Origin: Paraburkholderia sp041321145 | GTDB lineage: Bacteria; Pseudomonadota; Gammaproteobacteria; Burkholderiales; Burkholderiaceae | Reading direction: 5' to 3' | DNA: 64,000 bases | NCBI RefSeq assembly: GCF_041321145.1 | Contig: NZ_JBGGWA010000009.1 | Location: forward strand, 1-64,000 | Part shown: positions 1 to 7,700 of the stretch, piece after piece | Layout: each line of letters opens with the position of its first letter | How positions within the stretch are numbered: the first letter of the stretch is position 1 | Program-made: the position numbers and the translations under genes | The notes under the pieces: model-generated | The model's input: only the letters and a program-made list of their open reading frames with translations | Databases searched by the model: none | What the model was told of the DNA's origin: nothing

Positions 1-186
1 GCTCTGCAGACCGATTTGGACGGCTGGCTTGACCAGTACAACAATGAGCGCGAACATCAGGGGCGATGGTGCTACGGCAAGACGCCTATGCGTACCTTCC
101 TCGATTCACTCGAACTCGCCAGGTGTCAACGCCGACTGAAACCTGACCCCCATGGGGTCATTTTTACATCGGCGCTAACACATTGA
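1..186 (+). CDS. C-terminal end of an IS481/IS3-like transposase (cut by window edge)
   Basis: Frame 1 is open from the first base to the TGA at 184-186, giving 61 codons. The visible sequence includes YNNEREHQG followed by GKTPMRTFLDSLELAR, which matches the end of the integrase-type DDE core in IS481-like and related IS3 transposases. In those families the YN.ER.HQG segment lies just after the catalytic glutamate. The rest of the element is outside the window, so intactness cannot be judged. A near-palindrome, TGACCCCCATGGGGTCA, lies inside the last codons at about 144-160. The element abuts the symE-like gene that starts at about 183, so it may have removed that gene's native 5' end. IS481 rather than IS3 is a judgement from the motif. 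Confidence 0.6.
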   Translation, partial: ALQTDLDGWLDQYNNEREHQGRWCYGKTPMRTFLDSLELARCQRRLKPDPHGVIFTSALTH

Positions 187-389
187 CCGCTCATCCCGAG
201 CGCCACGCCACCGTACAGGAGATCATGGGCTGGCGACCCAGCCCGAAACCCGGCCGACCGTGGCGAACACCCACCTTCTTTCCGTGGCTACGCATCGCCG
301 GCATGTGGCTTGAACTGGCCGGTTTCCCGCCCGGCCAGCGCGTGAGGATCGAAGTCCAGTACGGCAGGCTCGTCATCACGCCGGATTGA
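183..389 (+). CDS. SymE-like toxin-family protein
   Basis: A 68-residue product whose second half (LRIAGMWLELAGFPPGQRV, then IEVQYGRLVITP) has the compact swapped-hairpin/AbrB-like pattern of SymE-family type I toxins. In SymE proteins the G-W-L..AGF..G motif is followed by a beta strand ending in LVI.P. The start used here is TTG at 183. The frame is open upstream into the IS481-like tail, so the native start may be lost or lie elsewhere. The gene converges on the Rhs immunity gene and the two are separated by a strong hairpin terminator at 397-440. SymE-like genes are often found next to Rhs loci in Burkholderia. A second, truncated copy lies at 4093-4174, also behind an Rhs immunity gene. 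Family membership is fairly sure; toxicity is not shown. Confidence 0.62.
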   Translation: MTAHPERHATVQEIMGWRPSPKPGRPWRTPTFFPWLRIAGMWLELAGFPPGQRVRIEVQYGRLVITPD

Positions 390-433
390 ACGACTCCACA
401 AACAACAAACCCAGCGCAAAGGCTGGGTTTGTT
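308..433. repeat. Direct repeat copy 1: symE 3' half plus terminator
   Basis: This stretch aligns base for base, with only scattered substitutions and no gaps, to 4093-4218. Both copies contain the last part of symE, its TGA stop and the hairpin built on AACAAACCCAGC. Each copy lies at the end of an Rhs toxin/immunity unit, so the module appears duplicated along with the Rhs tip. Confidence 0.85.
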
Positions 434-440
434 GTTTGTG
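397..440. terminator. Bidirectional hairpin terminator
   Basis: A perfect 19-bp stem (397-415 with 422-440) with loop GCAAAG. It lies between the convergent symE-like gene (plus) and the Rhs immunity gene (minus). The arms end in T-rich sequence on both strands, so it can serve both genes. Confidence 0.85.
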
Positions 441-446
441 ACATCA

Positions 447-947
447 CTACCGGAGCCAGAACGGCTCTCCCTCAAGTGCGTCATATTCTGCCAGTGGTTT
501 CTTCTTGTCGCGCGCAAAGCCCGGTAGATCAGAAATCACCACGCGAACGGGCTGGTAAATATTAAAGGTCTCGAAGAATGATTTCGCCGAGTTACATGCG
601 TCCACAAACTGCTCAAAGTACTTGCTAAACACATCGGCCAATGTTGGCTGCTCAGGGTTCAACCAACTTTTCTCCGGGTTCGCAAGCATTGCCGCATCCC
701 ATTCAACCGATGATGCAGCCGCCTTTTGCGCAAAGATTTCACGCCCTTGCGCCATCAGCGCCAATGCATGGTCCAATTCCTCCCAGCGAAGGTAGCGCCG
801 ATATAGGCGATCCGTCAGCAAACTCCAGTCTTGCTCAGGATGATCTTGCGCGGCGTATCGCTCGATGCAACTAAAGAACAACGCTACATCAGGAGCTGGA
901 CCAAGCTCGCAAATGGTGTGGCCACCATGGAAGCCTATCTTTCTCAT
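447..947 (-). CDS. Putative immunity protein for the orphan Rhs toxin tip
   Basis: A 166-residue soluble acidic protein with no signal peptide or membrane segment. Its ATG at 947 overlaps the TGA of the upstream Rhs C-terminal fragment (stop 944-946) in an ATGA, so the two are translationally coupled. That is the standard arrangement of a polymorphic toxin tip and its cognate immunity gene. I do not recognise the family from sequence alone; it is rich in aromatic residues and ends with EGEPFWLR. The role is inferred from position. Expected function: binding and neutralising the PD-(D/E)XK-like nuclease encoded just upstream. The terminator at 397-440 follows. Confidence 0.65.
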   Translation of the reverse strand: MRKIGFHGGHTICELGPAPDVALFFSCIERYAAQDHPEQDWSLLTDRLYRRYLRWEELDHALALMAQGREIFAQKAAASSVEWDAAMLANPEKSWLNPEQPTLADVFSKYFEQFVDACNSAKSFFETFNIYQPVRVVISDLPGFARDKKKPLAEYDALEGEPFWLR

Positions 948-2110
948 TTCGTTTTGAATTGGATGTCAATCGGGTTAATAATTCCGTTCGACTTTTGAAC
1001 GATACCTTGAACAATTGCTGAGCGCTGCCCAGGAGTCACCGTTTGCCCTCGCGTGTCAATCACAATCTGTTGCTCCATTCCCGCGGGCAAATTGGCTTGG
1101 CGCTGCACCACCTGTTTCGCAACGTTGTTAATCAACCCGCTCGAGTTCGTGGCGATATTGTAGTTCTTCACCTCGAAGCTCACCGCTCCATCGGCCGCCA
1201 CAAAGTCCGGCCGCACGCTGCCCGACGTCCCGTAGGACACCTGCTTGCCGTCCTTGTAGCTTATCTGCGGATCATGGCCTGATCCAAGATCCGAACCAAC
1301 ATCCTTTTCCGACTGACGCGGTGACGGACGCTCGCCATTACCGCTATTAAAAATCGCATTACTGGGCACATACCCCGGTGCTCCAACCCCGGCCTTCGCG
1401 ATGCTCCCCGCTGCGGAATCCACCAGCACCAGCCCCGGATTCGCCTCCGGCGGCATGCCTCCGGTCCAACTGATTGCATTCAGACCATTCGCGATCCCCT
1501 GCATCAACAGGTCCGTCTTCGACTGCGAGGTCCAGTTGTTTGCCTTGCTGCCCGTACCCGTCAGCAGACCGGCGTCCGCATCCGGATTCTGACCCGAAGG
1601 TGACGGAATAATGCTGTTTAGCGCGTGATTCAAGGCCCCAAATGGATCGCTCGCGGTACTCCTGATCGCTCCGCCCAGCCGATTCAGGAATTCGCCCCCC
1701 GTACCACCCAGGTCTTCGTAGGCTGGGGCGCCTGGCCCTGCCACCACCACGCCCGGCAACGGAGTGTGGAACTGCGCCACGAACGGCTCGCCAGACAGCG
1801 GCGTTCGGGCCGGTGCCGCAGCCGCCAGTCCCATGCCCGGACCATACAGCATGGACGCACTGCTGTAGGTCGTTGCAGCCGTATCGACAAGCCCACCGTA
1901 CGCACCAAACAGCAACGCGCTACTGCTGTACGACATCTCCGGCGCACCAGGCCCGGCGAACAGCATCCCGCCCGACGCGTACGTACTCGACGGACCTGCG
2001 CTGTTACCAAACGCATCGACCATCTGGTTGTACACCGCGTCGGTGTAACTGCTTTTCTCCGTGGTGCTTTTCGTGGCTTGACCAGATACCGTCTCGCATG
2101 AGCCCAGCAT
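944..2110 (-). CDS. Orphan Rhs C-terminal toxin fragment, PD-(D/E)XK-like nuclease tip
   Basis: The 388-codon frame has no YD repeats. It starts with low-complexity Gly/Ala/Ser/Pro-rich segments (GPGAP, GMLFAGPG) like Rhs post-core linkers. It ends with a compact domain containing VRPDF and, about 12 residues later, FEVKNYN. The D...ExK spacing is that of PD-(D/E)XK nucleases used as CdiA and Rhs toxin tips. The Rhs core and native start are missing. The first ~10 codons, including the ATG at 2110, lie in sequence read in another frame as IS66 tnpC, so the fragment is fused to a broken insertion sequence. It is probably a displaced toxin tip kept as a cassette with its immunity gene, and may not be expressed. 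Nuclease class is inferred from motifs. Confidence 0.62.
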   Translation of the reverse strand: MLGSCETVSGQATKSTTEKSSYTDAVYNQMVDAFGNSAGPSSTYASGGMLFAGPGAPEMSYSSSALLFGAYGGLVDTAATTYSSASMLYGPGMGLAAAAPARTPLSGEPFVAQFHTPLPGVVVAGPGAPAYEDLGGTGGEFLNRLGGAIRSTASDPFGALNHALNSIIPSPSGQNPDADAGLLTGTGSKANNWTSQSKTDLLMQGIANGLNAISWTGGMPPEANPGLVLVDSAAGSIAKAGVGAPGYVPSNAIFNSGNGERPSPRQSEKDVGSDLGSGHDPQISYKDGKQVSYGTSGSVRPDFVAADGAVSFEVKNYNIATNSSGLINNVAKQVVQRQANLPAGMEQQIVIDTRGQTVTPGQRSAIVQGIVQKSNGIINPIDIQFKTK

Positions 2111-3114
2111 CCGAGATGCACGAGCTGATACTGTTGCGCGATGCCGTTGTAGGGCTCGTATCCGTCGGTCAGAACCGCACCCTTGCGAATGCCGGCGAAC
2201 AGTTTGTCGGCCAGCTTCGCGCCGCGACCAGCCGTATAGGCGAAACAGCGGATGGGCGTTCCCGATCCGGTCATTTGCGCCCAGAGATAGCTTTTCGTTT
2301 GCGGCTTGCGCCCTTCTTCCTTCAGGACCTGGAACGTCGTCTCGTCGCAGTAGATCACGTCAGCATCGAGCAACGCGTCGCGCATCAGGTTGATAACGGG
2401 CTGCGTCGCTAGACCGACGCGGACCATGCTCGCGGCGAGCGTGTTCGACGAGATGTCGCCACCGAAGCGTCGCAGCAGGCCAGCCTGGCGATAGATCGGC
2501 ATGCCGAACTGATACTTGCCGGTGGCGACCCACGCGAGTGCCGATTCCGTCAGCAGCCCACGCGGGATGATGCGCGCCGGCGCCGGCGTAACCTTGATGC
2601 CGAGGTCGCAGCACGGACAGGCATATTTCACGCGCTGGTGCTGGATGACGCGAACCTGCTCGGGGATCACGTCGAGCTGCTCGCTCGTTTCGACGCCGAT
2701 CTCGACGAGCGCGTGTTCGTCGTGGTTGCAGAAGCGTTCGGCTTCGGGAAGTTCGTGCCGAACGACTTCGCGCGGCAGACTGGGATCGAGCGGTTTGCGA
2801 TGACCGCGCTTCTTGCGCGTGTGCGCTGCGATCGTGGTTTCGCGAGTATCTTCCTGCGCGGGTGTTGCGTTGGTACCGAGCACTTCGGCTTCATTGAACA
2901 GACCGGGCTGATCCGATGCGCGAGCTTCGCTCTTCGCGCCGAACAGCTCGCGCCGGTAAGCGCGCAGTCGTTCCTCGGCCAGGTCGCGCTCCGCAGTCAC
3001 GAGACGCAGTGCGCTGCGTAACCCGTCACGCTCTGACTGAAGGGCGTCGTGCTCCTCACGTATCGCGAGGAGCGCCCTGAGTTCGTCAGCGTCGATGGTC
3101 ACGTTGATCGGCAT
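2081..3114 (-). pseudogene. tnpC: IS66 transposase TnpC, 3' truncated
   Basis: ATG at 3114. About 344 residues are IS66-like: an N-terminal coiled coil (LLAIREEHDALQSERDGL), a zinc-finger-like segment with CPCC, the segment YRQAGLLRRFG, then the DDE core with the first aspartate in DVIYCDETTF, the second in VLTDGYEPY, and the LGCWAHARR segment. Normal TnpC is roughly 510-540 residues and its catalytic glutamate lies in the missing C-terminal part, so the protein should be inactive. The frame stays open to 1684, but that extension is a shadow of the Rhs tip read in another frame. Confidence 0.85.
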
Positions 3115-3144
3115 GCCACTTAGACCGGCACGCCGATGCCGTGT

Positions 3145-3501
3145 TCAACTCACGCGAGCATAATGGCGTTTCGGATGCCGCTGAAGAGCAGCAATGTCGG
3201 CACCTTCGAGAAGCCAGTGCAGCAGATCGACGGTCAACGTCACGACTTCGGTTTTGCTGTCAGGCCAGACGAAGCGATCATTGGCCTCGAGTCTCTTGAG
3301 CATCAACCAGAAACCGTTGTGCTGCCAGCCCAGGATCTTGACGCGATCGCATCGCCGGTTGGTAAAAACGTAGAGCGAGGAATCCATCGGATTCAGGCGC
3401 ATCGCCTGTTCGACGAGAATCGACAGACTGTTCATTCCGTACCGGAAGTCGACGGGATCGCGGTGCAGGTATACCGTCAGCTTTTCGTCGAACCGGAACA
3501 C
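3145..3501 (-). CDS. tnpB: IS66 accessory protein TnpB
   Basis: Using the GTG at 3501 gives 118 residues, the usual size of IS66 TnpB. The signature YLHRDPVDFRYGMN and the middle segment YVFTNRRCDRVKILGW are typical. A GGAGG lies just upstream, and the start overlaps the end of tnpA by about 25 bases, which suggests coupling. TnpB is needed for transposition of many IS66 members; its exact biochemical role is not settled. It looks complete, but the element cannot move because TnpC is broken. Confidence 0.85.
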   Translation of the reverse strand: MFRFDEKLTVYLHRDPVDFRYGMNSLSILVEQAMRLNPMDSSLYVFTNRRCDRVKILGWQHNGFWLMLKRLEANDRFVWPDSKTEVVTLTVDLLHWLLEGADIAALQRHPKRHYARVS

Positions 3502-4010
3502 GGCATCCTCCCGAACATCTGGACCACGGTGCTCAGTTCGTCGATGCTCGCTGCACTGAGATCGAGTTCCACGCCGTTCGACAGACATACATGCAGTGAG
3601 AGCGTCATCGGCGGTGCCGGAGAGACGGGTGGTGGCGGCAGTGCCGGTGGCAGTGACACGACAGGAACAAATGCAGAGGAGGATTCTGCCGGCGCGGGCC
3701 GCTTACGTGAATCCGCCATATCGATGGCTTTGCCATCCATCACTTCGACTGCGGGTGGTGATGGGGCGCGCTCGTCGGGGTCGTCCTTCAGCGATGCCAA
3801 TGAGATGCCTTTCTCACGTTCCATCAGGTACTTCGTGGTCCATTTGCGCAGCAGGTTGGCGTTGATCCCATGCTCCCGTGCCAGACGGGCTACCGACACG
3901 CCCGGGCGCAATGCAGCCTCGACCAGCGCGCGCTTACCGTTCTCGTCATAGCGACGGCGCCCGTCGCGGCTTAGACGAACTACTCTTAACTCTGAGTCAT
4001 TGCCAGCCAT
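3477..4010 (-). CDS. tnpA: IS66 accessory protein TnpA (HTH)
   Basis: The ATG at 4010 gives 177 residues and follows GGAGGTGG at a normal distance. The frame is open further upstream to 4055, but the family start and the ribosome site favour 4010. The N-terminal third is a transposase-8-like helix-turn-helix (GVSVARLAREHGINANLLRKW). The middle is Pro/Ala/Ser rich (LPPALPPPPVSPAPP). The C-terminal part VELDLSAASIDELSTVVQM is the conserved IS66 OrfA tail. A 28-base inverted repeat covers the ribosome site and start codon. Confidence 0.85.
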   Translation of the reverse strand: MAGNDSELRVVRLSRDGRRRYDENGKRALVEAALRPGVSVARLAREHGINANLLRKWTTKYLMEREKGISLASLKDDPDERAPSPPAVEVMDGKAIDMADSRKRPAPAESSSAFVPVVSLPPALPPPPVSPAPPMTLSLHVCLSNGVELDLSAASIDELSTVVQMFGRMPCSGSTKS

Positions 4011-4042
4011 AGGTGTCCACCTCCACGTAGGTGGACACCTAT
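4009..4042. promoter_or_regulatory. 14-bp inverted repeat over the tnpA start
   Basis: Arms 4009-4022 and 4029-4042 are perfectly complementary with a 6-base spacer (CCACGT). The repeat includes the tnpA Shine-Dalgarno and overlaps its start codon, so a hairpin in the mRNA would hide the ribosome site. Its inverted symmetry would also suit binding by a dimeric HTH protein such as TnpA. The regulatory role is inferred. Confidence 0.5.
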
Positions 4043-4092
4043 GCTCCTCGCTCATACCGCCAGCCGATAGACGTCGAAGATGGACCGCTTAC

Positions 4093-4174
4093 GCTTGAAC
4101 TCGCCGGCTTCCCGCCCGGTCAGCGCGTGAGGATCGAGGTTCAGTACGGCAGGCTCATCATCACGCCGGATTGA
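4093..4174 (+). pseudogene. symE-like gene, 5' truncated by IS66
   Basis: The sequence encodes LELAGFPPGQRV and then IEVQYGRLIITPD before a TGA at 4172-4174. This is the last 26 residues of a SymE-like protein and nearly identical to the intact-looking copy at 183-389. The IS66 left end is joined directly at 4092. The N-terminal half of the gene is not found anywhere in the window. Confidence 0.8.
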
Positions 4175-4188
4175 ACCACTCCACAAAC

Positions 4189-4218
4189 AACAAACCCAGC
4201 GCGAAGGCTGGGTTTGTT
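4189..4218. terminator. Hairpin terminator after the symE fragment
   Basis: Stem 4189-4200 (AACAAACCCAGC) with 4207-4218 and loop GCGAAG. It is the second copy of the hairpin at 397-440 with shorter arms. Confidence 0.75.
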
Positions 4219-4245
4219 TCGACTGATCCAGCTCCTCCGTTTGAA

Positions 4246-4277
4246 CGCCAAAGGGCCGCTCTCGCGGCCCTTTGGCG
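4246..4277 (-). terminator. Hairpin terminator for the second immunity gene
   Basis: A 14-bp GC-rich stem (4246-4259 with 4264-4277) and a 4-base loop, lying 25 bases after the stop of the leftward immunity gene. It can also act on the plus strand. Confidence 0.7.
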
Positions 4278-4302
4278 TTACAGCATCACTTGCTTCCTAA
4301 CT

Positions 4303-4734
4303 TCATGCAATGGGAAGACGGTTGAACTGCGAACGCAAATGATCCCAGCGGCCCTTTTCAAATACCGTTATAGCCTTCTGCGACTCGTCTGCATCATGGA
4401 ATCCCGTCATCGTCACACCCAGATTAAGCAGGATCACAAAGCCGACATACTCATAGGGAGCACCATCAATTTTCACAAGCCGAGCAAAGGCATCCGCCGA
4501 TACAAACACGTCAACATCGCAGAGCATTACTGGTGTATCCGGTGTTATACCAACCTCAACAACCTTCTCATCCCCCTTCGAAAGACGGATGCTAAAACCC
4601 GGAAACTGCAAATCAGCCTCTGCCCGTCGATTCTTTAATTCCCTGACGGGATCACCAACTACCAACACTAACTCGGCTCGCGTCATCCCAAAGCGAATAG
4701 GGCCAACAGCCTCATAGGGATTAATAAAAAACAT
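4303..4734 (-). CDS. Putative immunity protein for the giant Rhs toxin tip
   Basis: ATG at 4734 gives 143 residues; it follows AGGAG at 5 bases, and that ribosome site overlaps the Rhs stop codon at 4743-4745, so translation is coupled. A GTG at 4740 falls inside the ribosome site and is less likely. The N-terminus NPYEAVGPIRFGMTRAEL and the C-terminal FEKGRWDHLRSQFN resemble small immunity proteins that follow Rhs nuclease tips, but I cannot name a family with certainty. It is visibly more AT-rich than the Rhs core, as is common for swapped tip and immunity cassettes. The role is inferred from position. Confidence 0.65.
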   Translation of the reverse strand: MFFINPYEAVGPIRFGMTRAELVLVVGDPVRELKNRRAEADLQFPGFSIRLSKGDEKVVEVGITPDTPVMLCDVDVFVSADAFARLVKIDGAPYEYVGFVILLNLGVTMTGFHDADESQKAITVFEKGRWDHLRSQFNRLPIA

Positions 4735-4742
4735 TTCCACTC

Positions 4743-7700
4743 CTATCTATCCAGCCAACCTTTGCCATACGAATAATCGAGCATTTCGCGAATGGCACCA
4801 TTGTATTTTGTTGGCACCCCGCCTCCTGCAACAGCGACTCGACGAACGTCCCATATTTCCGTAGCCATCGCCTGACGCATTTGCCCTTGTTGAACCAACT
4901 GTTCAATTTCAGAACGATATTCTGCACCTGCCAAACCCCGGCTGCCATGACTTGATGTTAACAAGTGGTCCGCCTTATCCATCTGGATTGCAGGTCCACT
5001 ATAAGTAGTTATCGGACTGGCGCTGTTTGCCGGCAAATGATGGCGCTCAATCCCGACACCAGTTTCAAGACGCCCGTAAGCGCCACCGCGGAATGCTGAG
5101 GTCGCATCGGCAACGCCCGCTCCAAAGCCTACCCCCGCAGGCGGTACAACATACATCCGCCCGCCGACAAGATAGCGCTCCGACATACCATAAGCCGCGT
5201 CAGCAAACGACGGTGCAAGCGATACAGCCCGGTTCACCACCGCCCCGGCCAGCGGCATCGTGCCCGCAATCGCGCCAACCTCCGTCAGCGCCGCCGCACC
5301 ATAATTCCCCGCCGACACCTGCTGCGCAAGCCCACTTGACCACCCACCCGTTGCGCCGTTTGCCGCCGCGAACACATCACGGTACTGGTTGCCAATTTCA
5401 ATGGCCGGCCCAGCAACGAAGTCGCCTAGCGCAGTCAGACCTGCGCCGATGCCCGCGCCAATCTTTTCCGACAGCGGTGCAGGCCCTTCGAGCACGCTAC
5501 GCCTGTCACCACTGAGCCCACGAACAAAGCCGCTGTCAGTGCCGACCAGCCTCGCATCATTCTCGGACCAGCTACCACCTCGGTGCCCAAGGTCAATCGC
5601 CAGCGCATCGTCCGACCAGTTATTCGGACCACGACCAAAGTCCAGACCCGCCGCATTCTGTCGCGCGGCCACCGCTGCGTGCTCCGCTCGCTGGGCTGCC
5701 AGCGGCTGGGCTGCCAGCGACATGTTCGCCTGACCCGCGAACTGCGTGCCAAGCTGCTGCTTTAACGCCTGATCCTGCGCCCGCGAGGCCGCCAGTGCAT
5801 CGTTCGCCCGTACACCGAACTCATCCTGCAAGCCACCAACAAACGCCTGCTGGCTTAACGCGAGGTCCCAGCCCGCCATCCCCGCAAACTGATCGCCCGC
5901 ATTCGCGCTATAGCTCGCCTGCGCCGTCTGCCGCACCAGTTCGTCATAGCTGCCGTTCACGCCATACAGTGCGCTGTTGCTACCGTTGCCGCCTGCAGTG
6001 GTGGCACTTTTCCCAACGGAGGCCTGCGCAACCTGCCCGAGCACCATGTTTCCGACCGTGGATGCGACCGCATCAGCACTGATCGCCCCAAGATTGTTCG
6101 TCAGACTCCCGCCTCTGGCAAGTGTGCTCGCCGCTCCGGCCGCCATACCTGAGGCAATGCCTCCAACCACTGGTACTTTTCCAAGGACACTCTGGCTCAC
6201 ACCATACCCAGCACTGGCAGCAATCGCACTCGCTGCCACCCCCTTCCAGTCAAACCCCGACTGTGCGCCGATGGCAATACCGAGGCCCTGCGTCACCGCC
6301 GAACGCCCCGCCCCCAGCACCGCCTGCGCCGCGATCTGGCTCCCCGTCTCACCCAGTCCACCCATCGACGACGCCAGCGAACCACCCATCCCCGACGAAG
6401 CAAACCCGCCCGTTACCGCCCCACCCATCGCCCCCAGCGCCACATCCTTCAACTGCGGACCATTCGGATTCTGCGAGCCCATCGCCGCAGCCATCCCCCC
6501 GGCCGCCGCGCCCGCCATGATCACGCCCATCACCGGCGCCAGCGCACCCACCGTCACCACCGAGGCGACCACGGCCACCACCACCGAAATGATCGACGAC
6601 ATGCCGCAGCCGCCGTCCGGACCCGGTGGGGGCGGGGGATCGGGCAGCGTCGGCTGCGTGTTGCCGATCGCCTCGCCCGCATCATAGGCCCTGAACGTGC
6701 CCGACGTGTTGTGCACGTTCGTGATCCGGTTGGGCACCGTCAGCACCTGGCCGGCCTTCAGCGCGTCCTCACCCTTCAGACCGTTCGCCTGGGCCAGCAC
6801 GTACCACAGCGTGCTGTCACCCCACAGGGCGGCCGCCACCGACTGCAACGTGTCGCCTGCATGCACTGTCCAGCTTCCCGGCGAGGTACCCGGATACACC
6901 GCGCTCACCGCCATGTAGTTGTTGTCGAACTCCGCCGTCGCCACTGGCGCGTACACCTTGTAGCGGCTGTCGCTACCCTTGTCCAGTTGCCCGGCCAGTT
7001 CCTGCGCGTAGTCCACCTTCTCGATGCCGTCGTCACCCACGTTGCCCACGCGGTGCCCGTCCACGTAGTAGTAGTGGTGGAGCCGGCTCGCCGCTCCACC
7101 CACTACCACACCGTTCGCGTCCACCTGCGCGTTGAGCATCCCGTCGCGACGCAGCACCCGTCCTTGCGTGTCCGTGCGGTACGTGAACGCGCGTGCCTTG
7201 TCCTGCTCGCCGCCGCCGTCGTCGTACACCGTCTTCACATGACCATTCACGTCATAGCTGTAGGTCGACGTCGCGGGCTGCCAGCCCGGCGCATCCGGGT
7301 TCGACGCCTGGGTCGTCACGCGCTTTTGCTGCGCGCCTTCCCACCACGCGTACTCGTAGCTCGTCGTCACCCAGGTGCCATCCACGTCGCCGGGGCGCTG
7401 CGTCACCTGTTCGAGCGTGCCGTCTGCCATGCGCTTATAGGTCGTCAGCGACCGGTCCAGCCGGTTCTGCTCCTGGGTGAGCACGCTGTCGCCGTCCCAC
7501 ACCCGTAGCACGCTCGTCGTCTGCTGCGTGCCCGCCGCGTTCCACTCCACATAGTTGGTCGTGCGTCCCAGCAGGTCATTGGTACGCTGGCGCACCAGCA
7601 CTCCGTTGATGCGCTGGTCCGTCAGGTAGCCGTTCGCGTCGTACGCATACGCCTCGGTGCGCCCGTCCACCGCGTAGCGCGCCAGCACGCGCTCGCCCGC

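Larger units (their letters stand above)
2081..4092 (-). mobile_element. IS66-family element, left end present, right end lost
   Basis: Contains tnpA, tnpB and the first two thirds of tnpC in the usual IS66 order. The left terminus is placed at 4092 because the minus strand begins there with GTAAGCGG, the typical IS66 end, and the symE sequence resumes exactly at 4093. The other end is absent: tnpC breaks off near 2081 (plus or minus 15 bases) and runs directly into an Rhs tip fragment. No 8-bp target duplication can be checked because the second flank is gone. Confidence 0.8.
4093..4218. repeat. Direct repeat copy 2: symE 3' half plus terminator
   Basis: Pairs with 308-433; see that entry. 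The left edge of this copy coincides with the IS66 terminus, so the present border was set by the insertion, not by the original duplication. Confidence 0.85.

Noticed and set aside
1684..2080. Continuation of the tnpC frame past the IS66 breakpoint
   Set aside because: The residues become Arg/Cys/Trp-rich without IS66 similarity, while another frame reads as Rhs linker; it is an out-of-frame extension.
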